Source: Pegoplata infirma (lineage: Eukaryota; Arthropoda; Insecta; Diptera; Anthomyiidae). Taken from it: a DNA stretch of 64,000 bases. The stretch is taken from positions 78,109,337 to 78,173,336 of the forward strand of contig OY992540.1 of assembly GCA_963921195.1 (NCBI GenBank). Reading direction: 5' to 3'. Below are positions 42,554 to 54,650 of the stretch, in pieces. The translations under genes were made by a program, and so were the position numbers. Numbering within the stretch: position 1 is the first letter of the stretch; the number at the start of each line of letters is the position of its first letter. The notes beneath the pieces are model-generated. The model was not told the DNA's origin. It saw only the letters and a program-made list of their open reading frames with translations, and made no database searches.

Positions 42554-44676
42554 TTTATACCTTCCACTCTAGTGATAGAGGGTATATATAAGTTTGTCAT
42601 TCCGTTTGTAACACCTCGAAATATTGGTCTAGGACCCCATAAAGTATATATATTCACGATCCTCGATCGATTTTAAGACGATCTAGCGATGTCCGTCCGT
42701 CCATCCGTCCGTCCGTCTGTCCGTCTGTCTGTCTGTCTGTTGAAAACACGCTAACTTTTGAAAGACTTAACGGAGGCTCCTGAAGTTTGGCATATATGTT
42801 GGGCATTTACCTGGTCAGGTTGGTATTGCAATCCAGCGAAATCGGTCAAGTGGTTCAAAAGTTATGAGCAAAAGACTGAATTTCGGCAAGGGTTTTTCGT
42901 GAATTTTTGAGATAAAAAGCATTATAACTTTCGAAAAGCAATTCTGAGGATGCTGAAGCTTGGCATATATCTTTTGCGTTCCTCCAGCCTCGTTCGTATT
43001 GAATTTCAGCCAAATCGGTCCAGTGGTTCAAAAGTTATTAGCAAAACCGTGAATTTCAGATTAGCTTCACCTAAAATTTACGTGTTGAAAACCCGTTAAA
43101 CCTGTTTTAAAAACATTGGTAAGTCACAAAAATATTTTACACCGTATTTTTGTCACTCAAAAATATTTTTATACCAAACAAAACAAGTAGAAAAATTAAA
43201 TTCGACTTGGTCGAATCTATGAATACCCTCCACAATGTTATCTGACAGTAGTTTTCTAAAAAAAATTTCAAAAAATTGCATTACAAATTTTTTATTAGAA
43301 ATATGTATATTATTTTGAGTCAAACTTTCTTTTAATCAATCAAATTTTTTTGAGTGTAAAATTTTTTTGACTGTCAACATTTTTTTGAGTCTGCCATTTC
43401 ATTAAAAAAAAAATAATAATGTGTAAGCACTGTGCTTTTAAATAATTGGAAAATAATCACTGAAACATTTTATAAATAAATCAAATTGAAATAAATAAAA
43501 GTTTTATTATTCTGACAATCCTTAAGTAATAAAGTCCGTATTTTTATTGATGCTTACAAATGTGTACATTTTTTTTTTTGAGTGTAACATTTTTTTTTGA
43601 GTGTAAATATTTTTTTAGTGTACAATTTCTTTGAGTAACAAATTACTTTGTAAAATATTTTTGTTGTTTTATACCTATATGTAATACAAAAAAAAAACTA
43701 TTTCACATATTTTTCTCTTTTTATATTACCATTCTTAACATTCAATCATACACATACTTTATTTGATTTTTTCCCGTTACATACAGTTACACTAACAATA
43801 ACAAAACAATAACAAATATTTACTTGTCTAACAACTAAACTGCATCCCACGACAAGAAAACAAACAACAACAAGTTTTACAAAACTGGTATTTCACCATG
43901 CTTTTAAAACTTGTTTAACGAGTTCTCAACAGTTTAAGGTGAAACAAATCTGAAATTCAGTGCTTTTTTTATAACTTTTGAACCACTGAACCGATTTTGC
44001 TGAAATTTAAAACCAAACAGCCTTGGGGAACGACAAATATATATGCTAAGCTTCAGCCCCCTCAGAATTGTCTTTCGAAAGTTATAGTGGTTTTAATCTT
44101 GTAAATCCGAAAAATACCCTTGCCGAAATTTACTCTTTTGCTCATAACTTTTGAACCACTGGACCGATTTCGCTGGATTGCAATTCCAGCCAGACCCAGT
44201 AAATGGAGAACATATATGTCAAACTTCAGGAGCCTCCGTAAAGTCTTTCAAAAGTTAGCGTGTTTTCAACGGACAGACAGACAGACGGACGGACGGACGG
44301 ACATCGCTAGATCGACTTAAAATCGATCAAGGATCATGAATATATATACTTTATGGGGTCCTAGACCAATATTTCGATGTGTTACAAACGGAATGACAAA
44401 CTTATATATACCCTCTATCACTAGAGTGGAGGGTATAAAAAAAATACACTCGAAAAAAATTTTACACTCCAAAAAAATTTTACACTCAAAAAAAAATTAG
44501 TAAATAATTTTTTTTTTCTTTTTAAATTACTAAAAAAATTTTTTTTTAACAAAATAAAATATTTCTAATCAAAACTGTTATTTTTTCACGTTAGAAAATT
44601 TATTATCACTTAAAATGTGCATTGTGGAGGGTATTCAAAGATTCCGTCAAGTCGAATTTAACTTTTCTACTTGTTT
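42554..44676 (+). mobile_element. DINE-like copy E, split by copy F
   Basis: Head TACCTTCCACTCTAGTGATA at 42558 and (GTCY)n at 42689-42740; the first part runs to 43182. The second part 44440-44676 resumes at ATACACTCGAAAAAAATTTT and ends with GTCAAGTCGAATTTAACTTT and CTACTTGTTTT. Copy G (44693-45528) reads straight through the junction, so E was intact before F inserted. Confidence 0.8.
43183..44439 (-). mobile_element. DINE-like copy F nested in copy E
   Basis: Complete minus-strand copy: head (near 44405-44436) CTCCACTCTAGTGATAGAGG, (GTCY)n near 44270-44303, tail hairpin AAATTCGACCAAGTCGAATT type and CTACTTGTTT at 43183-43190. Its insertion site is an A run of copy E. It belongs to the same subfamily as E and G but has a longer interior. 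Confidence 0.8.
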
Positions 44677-44692
44677 TTTCATAAATCTATTT

Positions 44693-45528
44693 TTTATACC
44701 CTCCACTTTAGTGATAGAGGGTATATAAGCTTGTCATTCAGTTTGTACCACCTCGAAATATTGCTCTAAGACCCTATAAAGTATATATATTCATGATCCT
44801 CTATCGATTTTAAGACAACCTAGTGATGTCCGTCCGTCCGTCTGTCTGTTGAAAACACGCTAACTTTTAAAAGACTTTAAGGAGGCTCCTGGATTTTGGC
44901 ATATATTTTGAACATTTACCTGGTCAGGGTGGTATTGCAATCCAGCGATATCGGTCCAGTGGTATAAAAGTTATGAGCAAAAGACTGAATTTCGGCAAGA
45001 GTTTTTCGTGAATTTACGTGATAAAATCATGCTTACTTTCGAATAACGATTCTTAGGGCGCTGAAGCTAGGCGTAAATATTTTTCATTATCCTGGTCTGG
45101 TTTGTATTGAATTTCAACCAAATCAGTCCAGTGGTTTAAAAGTTATTAGCAAAACCGTGAATTTCAGATTGGTTTCACCTTAAATTCACAACTTGAAAAC
45201 CCGTTAAACATGTTTTAAAAGCATTGGTAAGTCACAAAAATATTTTACAACGTATTTTTGTCAATCAAAAATATTTTTACACTAAACAAAAAAAAAATAC
45301 ACTCGAAAAAAATTTTACACTCAAAAAAATTTTACACTCAAAAAAAATTTAGTAAAGTATTATTATTTTTTTTTAATTACTAAGAAAAGTTTTTTTACAC
45401 AAAATAAAATATTTCTAATCAAAAATGTTTTTTTTTTCACGTTAGAATATTTACTATCACTTAAAAAAGGCATTGTGGAGGGTATTCATAGATTCGGCCA
45501 AGTAGAATTTTACTTTTCTACTTGTTTT
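44693..45528 (+). mobile_element. DINE-like copy G, complete, 836 bp
   Basis: Head TACCCTCCACTTTAGTGATA, (GTCY)n at 44827-44848, GAAAACACGCTAACTTTTAAA, tail GTGGAGGGTATTCATAG, hairpin-like TTCGGCCAAGTAGAA and TCTACTTGTTTT. It is the uninterrupted counterpart of copy E, 16 bp downstream of it. Confidence 0.85.
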
Positions 45529-45801
45529 AACATTAAAACGTTTTTAAGGCTGGTGTCTATTTAAAAAAAGATGCAGGACGCCGCCTTAGTTTGACTAATA
45601 TAAGCAACCGACAAAAAAAAAGAAAATAAGAATTGCTAACAAAGGGTTTGTAACGTCGATTTGTACCTTGGATAATAATTCACCTGCAGGTGAATAAAAC
45701 GTAACATAATTATTTTTCAACATTTTTTTTTTATCAAAAATTTTTTTTTTATAATTTTTTTTATCAAGTTTTTTCCTTTATTATCAAAATTTTTTTAACA
45801 A
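45529..45801. repeat. Third copy of the GAAAATAAGAATT/CACCTGCAGGTGAATAAA block with T-rich tail
   Basis: 45597-45720 matches 33475-33640 and 41579-41760; 45720-45795 is a T-rich array. Confidence 0.55.
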
Positions 45802-46627
45802 CCCGACTAAAAAAAATATGCAGATCCATATATAATTTGAAATTGAGCCATATATAATTTAATACGGCCCAACACGTATTTGGATAAAATAATATGATGA
45901 AATTGGTGGATCAAAATAGCTCAAAATTTGTTATATTAGATAAAATATGATCATTTTTGATCCGAATAGTGGGTTTATCTAATTTGATATAAATTTATAT
46001 CATAAGATAAAATATGTAGAATTTTGTATACTTTTTTTTATCTTTTAATTTTCTAATTTATCCCATGTACCCAGTTTTTTCGGGAAACGGAAAAAAATTG
46101 CCAAAAAAAATTTGTGTCCGGGACTTGGAAAATTCTCCAAAATTTTTTCGGGACTCGTAAAATTTTTCAAAAATTGGAAATTTGTTTTTTTAAAATAATT
46201 TTTAATGAAATTCTTAACTCCAAAACGCAAAAACTTTTTGTTTCTGGAACTTAGAAAATTTTAAAAATTTTTCTCGGGACTTAGAATTTTTTTTCCCCGA
46301 TTTGGACTATATAAGTATATATGTATATCTAATCTTATATGAGGTCATATATGGAGTCGTATATTATATATTTATTTTTATAATCTTGTATGTGATCATA
46401 AATGGAGTCATATAAAATATTATATCCAATATCTAATTTAATAAAGCTTTATATATTGTATGTGGAGCAACACATGATTCGATCTCAGTTTATATAGCAC
46501 CATATAAAACTTTGTGTGTAAAACTTGATACTAGATACATTCACATATAATTATGTAATGTACTGTGTATGGCCATATATAAATATACTAAATAATATGT
46601 TACTATATCTAAACTTTTTTAGTCGGG
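45802..46627. mobile_element. TIR element CCCGACTAAAAAA/TTTTTTAGTCGGG, 826 bp
   Basis: Perfect inverted ends of 13 bp (CCCGACTAAAAAA at 45802; TTTTTTAGTCGGG ending 46627). No TSD could be established. Next to the ends ATATATAATTTGAAATT and GGAGTCATATA words are abundant. The motifs TTTTTGATCCGAA and GTGGGTTTATCTAA link it to the hairpin at 22570-22745. The minus frame 46045-46230 (K/F/P-rich) is not recognised. Confidence 0.7.
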
Positions 46628-46870
46628 ATTTTTTTTTACATGCAAAAATTTTTATTTCTTAAATTTTTTTTGTTCATAATTTTTTTTAGTCAATTTTTTT
46701 TCTTTTTCACAAAAATTTTTTTTCCTTAAATTTTTTACATCAAACAATTTTATTTTTCATAAATTATTTTTTTCATAAGAATTTGCTTTCTTTTTTTTTC
46801 AAAATTTTGTTGTTCATAATTTTTTTTTTCATTTTTTTCTTTCTGATATAAACATTTTCCATTTGTTTAA
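46628..46870. repeat. T-rich TTTTTTCATAA array
   Basis: T runs separated by CATAA, CAAAA or AGTCA; low complexity. Confidence 0.5.
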
Positions 46871-46884
46871 AAAATGTACAAAAA

Positions 46885-47290
46885 AAAAAAACCAAGTGAG
46901 AATATTAAATTCTTCTGTGCCGAATCTTTTATACTCTCAAAAATGTAAAAGCACTTTTTAGCACTTATGTAATACACACATTTACCAAATCTACAGCTTC
47001 TTTGGTTTGGACTGCATCTTGCTTTCCACAGACAGATGTATTGATGTATATAGCTAGAGTGTCTTGAGTTGAGGGTGGGTTGTACAAGCCCAAAAATAAG
47101 TAAATTTTCTAGGCAAGTCCATGGCGGTCAGACTTAAAATAGTCCATTGTACCGTATTGTGTCTTAGAAATGGATCAATTATATAGAAACTTAATGCGGT
47201 CCTCGACCGATATTTTAATTCGGTTTGTATAGAATGGTCAATGAATAAAACATTATTTTTTCCATTAACACTTTGCTTTGGCAAGCAAAT
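46885..47290 (-). mobile_element. Degraded DINE-like copy
   Basis: Tail remnants CCAAGTGAGAATATTAAATTC and TGTGCCGAATCTT at the left match copies A and D in minus orientation. 47160-47290 (GCGGTCCTCGACCGATATTTT, TTTGCTTTGGCAAGC) matches 34310-34440. The (GTCY)n is reduced to CAGACAGATG. Confidence 0.5.
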
Positions 47291-48399
47291 TCTCGAGTTT
47301 AATTATAAAAAAAGTTGACATCATACAATTTCAAATTTTATCTGTCTTTCTATATCCCTATCTGTCAATATAGTTTATTATTGTAGCTTCTCTCTTATTA
47401 TTTCAATTCGAATCTTTGCGTATGACTTAAAAACTTAAAATGAAATAAAATCGATATGGAATAAATAGTAGTATATATTTGTGGACATACAGACATAAAC
47501 AATACAATATTTGTTTATTTTATAGTCGTAAAAACATTTTTGAGATAAGCTCAGAATACAAAAAGAAATGAAAACAATAAAAAAATTTATGGTTTAAGGT
47601 CAATATTTTTTATTTAATAGTTTTTTTCTTAAAAATTATAAACACTTTATATAAACATATTGAGGTAGGTTTTGTACAAAAAATTATTCTAAAATAAAAA
47701 TTAAAAATTTATAGATTTTTAATGATGGGTTTAAAAAAATCTATAATTGATATTAAAAATGAGTGATTGTTCTTATGACCCACTTTCCAATTGAACAAAA
47801 TATTAAATAGATTTTTATGATTTTTTTTTTAAATTTTTATTTTTAATCTTTAGCTTGAACTCTATTAAATAAATATAAAAACCAATGTGATTTAAGAACA
47901 ACATGTGATAAATTTAAAATTAAAGTTGATGAAACTTAAAAAAAAAATATTTTTTAAAAAAATCAATTATCTACAAAAATATGAAAGTAAATTAAAAAAA
48001 AAACACATAACATTGATATTGAAAAATTAATTACAAAAATCATCCAGTGTAAATAATATGAAAAAAAAAAATAATTGAAAAATTATTAATTAAGTGAAAT
48101 GAAATTGAATTGAAAACGAAGAAAAATCCTTGTACGATTTTCTCAGCCATTGAAATAAATGAAATGTAAACTTAAGTGATCATCAGCATAAATGAAATTG
48201 AAATGAAAGCATGTTTTCTGCATGCATTTTACCCAAAGAAAAATAATTTCAATTTGTAATCTCAAATAAAAAAAACAGAAAAATTTCCCAAACATTAATC
48301 CTTGTAACCAAAACCACTACAAAATCCAAGAAAAAATAGAAAACAAACAAAAACGAGATTGTTTTACCATCAGCTTTGCATATGAAATTCAATCATTTT
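47291..48399. other. Repeat-poor A+T-rich DNA upstream of the candidate exon
   Basis: No bounded transposon ends are seen. It is A/T-rich with simple words, including AATGAAAT and GAAATTGAAATGAAA around 48090-48200. It could hold regulatory DNA of the gene starting near 48.7 kb, but no specific site is recognised. Confidence 0.4.
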
Positions 48400-48735
48400 T
48401 ATGGATTAACTTGTATTAAAAGTGACAGTAGCCGGAAAACTTTATGGCGGTATGAATGAACGAGTGAACCACCAACCAACACAAGCAAAGTGAATGTACG
48501 TCTCCATCATCATCATCATTGATTGCTGGAATTTTCAAGAAAAACGGTGGCTAAATTAAATGTCAACAAGATATCATCGGGTTGATTTTGGTTGAAGCTG
48601 GTGTTTTTTTTTGTGTCTTTCTTCTAATGTTGGTTTATTGTTGGCGTTAAAAAAGAAAAGTGAAAATTATTAATTTAAAATTAAAAAAAATATTTTAAAC
48701 AAAAAAATTGAGTCCACAAAAAAGAATACGACAAA
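48400..48735 (+). promoter_or_regulatory. Candidate 5' UTR / promoter-proximal region
   Basis: This stretch has a more balanced composition than its surroundings (for example GACAGTAGCCGG, GGCGGTATGAATGAACGAG, CATCATCATCATTGATTGCTGG) and no transposon signatures. It leads directly into the ATG at 48736, preceded by GACAAA, a good match to the fly start context (C/A-AAA/C-ATG). I see no clear TATA or initiator; transcription start is unknown. Confidence 0.35.
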
Positions 48736-48765
48736 ATGGTGAATGCTGTTATGGATGCTATTGCG
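48736..48765 (+). CDS. Candidate first coding exon (MVNAVMDAIA) with splice donor
   Basis: ATGGTGAATGCTGTTATGG begins a 10-codon coding stretch, MVNAVMDAIA, followed at once by GTATGTTTAT, a good dipteran 5' splice site (GTATGT), in phase 0. Start context ACAAAATGG is strong. The following kilobases turn into satellite and MITEs, as expected of a long first intron; no downstream exon was found up to 64 kb. The gene is not recognised from ten residues. It could be a chance ATG-GT pair, but the coincidence of start context, balanced codon composition, donor and quiet upstream DNA makes it the best protein-coding candidate in the window. Confidence 0.5.
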
Positions 48766-49095
48766 GTATGTTTATAATTTTTATTTTTTGTTTTCTTATA
48801 ATTTTTGTAAAAATTTAATATTTTCTGATTTGAAAGTACCCTACATTTTTTTACTTGTAGTATAAATAACAGCGATAGTTTTTCAAAAACAATTTTAAAT
48901 ACGGTACATCATTACCGGTAATAATAAATAGCTGATAATAGAATTTAGACATTCCACCAAAAAAATTTGTTTTTTTTTGCAACTCTTGAAGCGGATTAAA
49001 AATGACCCAAAAGATTTTTGAGATTTTTTTTACATTTTTGTAAGGCCGGAAAGAGGTTGCTCAAATCGATTTTGTCAAAAAAATGAGGTTATGAA

Positions 49096-50800
49096 ACATA
49101 ATAGAAACAGTTTCAAATTCTGAGACATTACTCGTATAGAAAATGTCTCAGATTCTAAAAAAATGTCTCAGATTTTTCGAGCATAAAAAGACTTACCCCC
49201 AGTTTCTTTAACACGAACGTCATTCGTCTGCGACGAATTCTCATGTGTTTTTTTATTGTAACAAAATACACGCAAATTCGTCGTATAAAGTCTTACAAGG
49301 AAAGTATCTCAACCCTTATAAACCGATTTGTCTGAAACTTAAAATATATATTGGAGAGACGATTTTAAGGTTGGGGTATCCCGGCTTATCGGCCATATCG
49401 GTGTTTAAAAATTTAGTTGTCCCCTTATGAAACCATGTGGACCTTCGGGAAATTTTTGATAACTTCCGAACTAACAGGAATATCGTCTAGGGCAAAAATA
49501 CGGGTCGACTTAAATTTAATAAAAATTATTTCTTATCCATATGGATAGGTCTATGTCTTCACATAAGTACCCCCCAAAATTTACGCATTTTCCTGAAAAA
49601 AATATTTAAAGAAGACGAATTTTTACAAGGTTATGCCACCATTGGATAGGCATTAAAAAAAACTTTTCTTCTCATATGAAAACATCATATAGTTTCTTAA
49701 AAAGAAATGGCTGAAAAATCCAAAAAACGATTTTTTCGCCATTTTATGACCCATGTTTTGAACCCCTAAATCCCCGATATGGCCGATAAGCCGAGACACC
49801 CCAACCTTAGAATTGTCTCTTTGATATATATTTTAAGTTTCAGGCAAATCGGTTCATAAGGGTTGAGATACTTCCCTTGTTAGAAAAAGTTCGAAAATCA
49901 AAGAAATTTTTTCTACATAAAAAATCTCAGATTTTGATTTTTTTTTTTTTGTATAGAACCAGCCTTAGATTATGAGACATTTCTCGTATAGAAAACGTCA
50001 TAGATTCTAAGATATTTTATAGAAAAGATCCCAAATTTTGAGACATTTTTCGTAAAGAAAATGTTTCAGATTTTGAGTAATTTTTCGTATAAAGTTCTAG
50101 ATTCGAATATATTTTTTCGTAAAAAGCCTCAAAAAAAAGTCCTAAAATCATAGACATTTTTTTTTATAAAAATCCCAAGTTCTAAAATATTTTCGTTTCA
50201 GACTCTGAGAAATTTTTTTGCAATTTTTCTATTATTTTTCTAAAATTTTTTCTAATATTTTTTCTTAGATTCTGAGATATTTTTCGTCTTGAAAAAGTTT
50301 AAGATTCTGGGATAATTTCCGTAAAGAAAAAACATCAAATTGTGAGCCATTTTTCGTATACAATAAGTCTCAGATTGTGAGACATTTTTCGTATAGAAAA
50401 AGTTTCAGAATCTTTCCATGCGAAAATGTTTCGGAATCTGAGACGTTTTCTATACGAAAAATATCTCAACATCTGAGAATTTTGCTACACGAAAAATTTC
50501 TCCGAATCTGAAAATTTTTCTATACGAAACCTTTTATCGGATTTTGAGACTTTTTTGTACAAAAAATGTCTCAGATTCTGATTCAAAATCCCAGGAATTT
50601 TTCGTAAGCTCTGAGACATTTTCGTGTAGAAAAATGCTCAGATTCTGAGATGTTTTTCGTACAGAAAAGTCAGATTCCAAAACATTTTCGTATAAAAAGG
50701 CAAAGATTCTAAGATATTTTTCGTATAGCATAAGTCTCAGATTCTGAAAATCTGAGAAAAATTCTCAGATTACGATACATTTTGGTATAGAAAAAGTCTT
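49096..50800. repeat. Degenerate TCTCAGATTCTGAGACATTTTTCG satellite
   Basis: Units of about 35-45 bp alternate a palindromic CAGATTCTGAGA-like core with CATTTTTCGTATAGAAAAA. They occupy 49096-49180 and 49886-50800, on either side of the MITE 49296-49879, and inversions occur (50410-50520). The same unit builds 51410-51540, 52800-52990, 56867-57600, 57860-57960, 59095-59240 and 59990-60150. The array was therefore once longer and has been broken by insertions. Confidence 0.7.
49296..49879. mobile_element. Harbinger-type MITE 1, 584 bp, TTA TSD
   Basis: Ends CAAGGAAAGTATCTCAACCC and GGGTTGAGATACTTCCCTTG start inverted arms of at least 105 bp (ACCGATTTG.CTGAAACTTAAAATATATATT and CGGCTTATCGGCCATATCGG on both). 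Flanked by TTA at 49293-49295 and 49880-49882. TTA/TAA duplications are typical of PIF/Harbinger. The G at the end of CAAGG is shared with MITEs 2-4. Confidence 0.75.
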
Positions 50801-50817
50801 GTATAGAAAATTACTTA

Positions 50818-51403
50818 CAAGGAAGGTCTTTCACAGGGCACCCACCGATTGTCCTGAAACTTGCACATAGGAAAGAGGGGAGCAAAATAAGAGTTACCTA
50901 TTTTTTTTATAGATGCCCAGTCTCACATTTAGCGGGTCAAAGAGTAGGGGGAAACCGGGATTTTTTTCGTTGTTTGAGGATTTTTCCCATTTCCTGAAAA
51001 GAAACTACATGAACATTTTATACAGATCGAAAGGTTTTTTGAAGGCCTATCCAATGGTGTATTGGTCTTTTCCAAATTCTGCTTCGTTAAGTTCGTTATT
51101 GTCAAAAATATGTAATCATTCGGGTAGTTTATATAGAGCTGTATTGTACGTACGATCACCAAAATCATATATAATAATCTCTATCAAAATTGAGCTGACC
51201 CTAATTTTTTAATTTGGCGAAATTCCTGCTAGCTCGGCTCTTATACGGATTTCCCCGAAAGCCCTTATTTTTTCATAAGGGTTCAACACTTTTTTAAATT
51301 TGAGATTGGACAGCTAAAAAAAAGGTAACTTTTATTTTTCCCCCTCATTCCCATATTCAAGTTTCAGGACAATCGGTGGGTGCCCTGTAAAAGACCTTCC
51401 ATG
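50818..51403. mobile_element. Harbinger-type MITE 2, 586 bp, TTA TSD
   Basis: Ends CAAGGAAGGTCTTTCACAGG and CTGTAAAAGACCTTCCATG (inverted) are followed inward by CACCCACCGATTGTCCTGAAACTTG on the left and its complement on the right. TTA flanks at 50815-50817 and 51404-51406. Same subfamily as 55414-56866 and the split copy 25322-29573. Frames at 50913-51212 and on the minus strand are arm read-through. Confidence 0.75.
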
Positions 51404-51406
51404 TTA

Positions 51407-52429
51407 GATTCTGAAACATTTTGCGAATAAGGAGTCTCAGATTCTGGACAGAAAAAGTTTCAGTTTCTTCGACATTTTTCGTATAGATAATCAAAGATTC
51501 TGAGACTCTTTTCTTATAAAAAAATTTTAATTTTTCCAGTTTACCGCTTTTTGCCAAATAGAGTTGAAATTTCTTAAAATTATTTTTTCAGGATGTTTTT
51601 TTTGCTGGACAATCCCAGATTTAAAACTCGAGTTTATAAGACCATTATAAGAAATTGAAAAAGTACCAATATACAATTTGTTATCCCTTTTTACAGTCTA
51701 ACAGTTTTTCAGGAATGTTTGTTTTTTGCTTTACGATCCCAGATTTAAAACTCGAGTTTATAACTCCATTAGTTTAAGAATTTGAAAAAGTGCCAATATA
51801 CAACTTTTTATCCCTTTTTACCGTTAAGTATCAGAAATTTCTAAGTCATACATTCCAAAAATTAAGTTCTTATGGCCATTATTTCAGAAGATCAAAAGAG
51901 TACTAAAGAACATTGTTTACCTCTTAAAAGACTTTAAAAAAAGTACTTTTGTCAGAATGTTTTTTTTCGCCAGATCATCCTGCATGCCAAATTTTTATTT
52001 TCAAGGACCATTATTGGAGGATTTAGAAAAAGAACCAAAGTACATTTTTTTAACTTTCTTATCTCAGTAATATCAGAATTTTTGAAATGTGCATTTTTTC
52101 AGAATGTTTAATCTGCTGAGAGATCCTGCATTTCAAATTGTATGTTTCTAGAACCACTATTCCACTTTTTTACCCCTTAGAATCGAAACTTCCAAAAACT
52201 GTTTTATATTTTCCGGTATTTTTTTTTTTCATTTAAAGTTTCTACAACCATTATTTCAGAAAAAATAAAGTACCTAAGTTCGCTTTTGTTTACCATTTTT
52301 ATCCCTAAAGAACCGGAATTTTTAAAACGTACTTTATTTATAATGTTTTTCCGATTAAAGATTTTACATTACAATTAAATAAACAAAGTACATACGAATT
52401 TATTGGAATTTCCACAAATAAAAAAATAA
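51407..52429. repeat. Degenerate ~125-bp tandem repeat
   Basis: GATCCCAGATTTAAAACTCG with CGAGTTTATAA occurs at 51611 and 51735 with similar following sequence (AAAGT.CCAATATACAA, TATCCCTTTTTAC). More diverged units with GATC.TGCAT and ACCATTATT continue to about 52350. No coding signal. Confidence 0.55.
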
Positions 52430-52990
52430 GAATTGATAACAAAATATTTTTGTAAAATTGGCAAATACATCTGATGAAATCTGCAAAAAAATTGTTTGGA
52501 ATTCAGCAAACAAAACCAATAAAATTACAGAATCTAGTTATTAGCTAAAATTGGAATGACAGAGAATTAAGTTAAAATATCCATATCAGCAGAAAAATCT
52601 GCAAAACTTTTGCTTATTTCAGTTAAAAGTCGTTTAACAGATTGGCTGACAGAATTTTGAGCATTTAGAGCATCTCTGTCCTATCAGAAAACAAATTCCT
52701 ATTTGAGCCATAGTATGATCTCTGATTCCGATCCGTTTTTGCTGTAAAAAAATCAGTGTTTTTAAAACATTTTGCACAATTCAAACAATCATTTTATAAA
52801 CATAGATTCCCAAATTCTGAAAATCAAAGAAAAATTATCAGGTACTGAAACATTTTTTCTTAAGAATTATTATTAGATTATTTAAAGAAAAATTGTCTCA
52901 GATAATCTGAGTCAGATTATATACAAAAAATCAGATTACTTGATGTTTCTTCTATAAAATTTCTCAGATTCTGTGGCGATTAACACAATA
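52430..52990. mobile_element. Degraded copy of the CACTCAAAA/CAGCAGA element, then satellite
   Basis: 52480-52690 contains TCAGCAGAAAAATCTGCAAAA, TTAAAAGTCGTTTAACAGATTGG and TGACAGAATTTTGAG, matching in reverse the left part of 57967-59095 (AAAACGACTTTCAATTTG, TCTGTCAAAAAATCTG). 52800-52990 is TCTCAGATT-type satellite. Confidence 0.5.
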
Positions 52991-53862
52991 ATTTAAATAC
53001 AAACACAACACAGTTAAATACTTGAAAGTTAAATATAAATCAGTTTGTAGGGTACATTTTTGTCCTTGTAAGTCTCCAAAAATATTTGGTCTCAAACGAT
53101 TTTTTTTGTCCACTAAATTTTCATTTTGTTTATGAAGTGTAGTTTTTTATTTGTCTATTACAGTTTTATTTTTTTTTTAATTTTTTTGTGGTACTGTTGA
53201 TATCTTTTATTAAAAATCGGATATCATTTCGTGATCATGTTTATGTTATTATGTCACTGCCTTCAAATTTAGCATTAAACGCCTTTATAAAGTACTGTAA
53301 AATTAGCACAAGGCGTGGGAGCCTCTACACTTTTTTTTTTATACACTATAAACAGGCTGTATGAATTTTGCTTTGGTTGGTGTCTTTTTTCCTTTTTTTA
53401 AATGCAATATTAACTTTATCTGGTCTGCAACCAGCGACAGCAGCAGCTGTTGCAGAGCGAAATGAATATTTTTTGCTAGTTGGCAAATTTTTTTTGTTTA
53501 AAATGATACAGAGTAGTTTTATTTGTTGGTATTTTAGTGGTGGCTATAAAATTTGCTTTTACCAAATTATTTTTAATATTATATTCAGGAGTGGGTTAGA
53601 TTTTAAAGAGAGAGGAGGGCCAAGGCAATGATCGTGATTGGAATTTAAAGTCGGGTAGGCTGAATTTTAAATATTTTTAAACTTACCAGATTTTTTTTTG
53701 TGACAAAAAGCAGTTTTTTTGTAACTCAAAGATTTTATTTGTAATCTGAAGACTCCATTTGTAATTCAAAGATTCTGCTTGTTTTCGAATATTGCACTTG
53801 TAGATCAATAGTAATTCCGAAAAGATCAGTTGTAATTTGTTAAGAATCAAATGTAGTTTAAA
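52991..53862. other. A+T-rich DNA with a GTAATTCAAAGATT repeat
   Basis: 53690-53860 repeats TTTGTAATTCAAAGATTC-like units, similar in style to 22365-22990. Around 53415-53465 the sequence is locally G+C-richer (CAACCAGCGACAGCAGCAGC) within a frame that lacks an ATG start; I could not connect it to splice sites and do not call an exon. Confidence 0.35.
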
Positions 53863-54650
53863 ACTAGCAGAAAAGTTAAATTGGCCGACTCTATGAATAC
53901 CCTCCACAATGCCCATTTTAAAGGATAGTAAATTTTCTAACCTGAAAAATAACAATTTTGACTAGTAAAAAATTATTGTGAAAAATTTTTTTTTTGTCAT
54001 TTTTGTAAAAAAAAAAATGGAATTTTTATTTTGAGTGCCAAATTTTTTTTAGTGTAAAAATATTTTTGACTGACAAAAATACTTTGTAAAGTAATTTTGT
54101 TGCTTACAAATGTTTTTAAAGCTTGTTTTTTAAAAGCTCGGTTTTTTAACACGTGAAGTTAAGGTGAAACCAATCTGAAATTCACGCTTTACTGATAACT
54201 TTTGAACCACTGGACCGATTTGGCTGAAACTCAATACGAATCGGACCAGGCGAATGATAAATAAGTATATATGCTTCAGTATCCTCAGAATTGTCTTTCG
54301 AAAGTTAGGGTTTTTTTTATCTCGAAAATTCACGAAAACCCTTGCCGAAATTGACTCTTTTGCTCATAACTTTTAAACCGCTGGAACGATTTCGCAGAAT
54401 TGCAATACCAACCTGACCAGGTAAATGACCAACATATATGCCAAACTTCAGGAGTCTTCGTAAAGTCCTTCAAAAGTTAGCGTGTTTTCAACAGACAGAC
54501 AGACAGACGGACGGACGGACATTGCAAAATTGTCGATCGAGTATCATGAATATTTGCACTTTATGGGGTTCTAGACCAATATTTCGAGGTGTTACAAGCG
54601 GAATGACAAACTTGTATATACCCTCTATCACTAGAGTGAAGGGTATAAAA
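53863..54650 (-). mobile_element. DINE-like copy H, ~790 bp
   Basis: Minus orientation: head TATACCCTTCACTCTAGTGA (near 54650), (GTCY)n near 54494-54520, tail GGTATTCATAGAGTCGGCCA and TTTTCTGCTAGT (worn CTACTTGTT) at 53863. Same subfamily as copies E-G. Confidence 0.8.

Noticed and set aside
53368..53631. Signal-peptide-like frame with a local CAGCGACAGCAGCAG patch
   Set aside because: Starts at TTG rather than ATG, and no splice sites make a gene model; probably chance.
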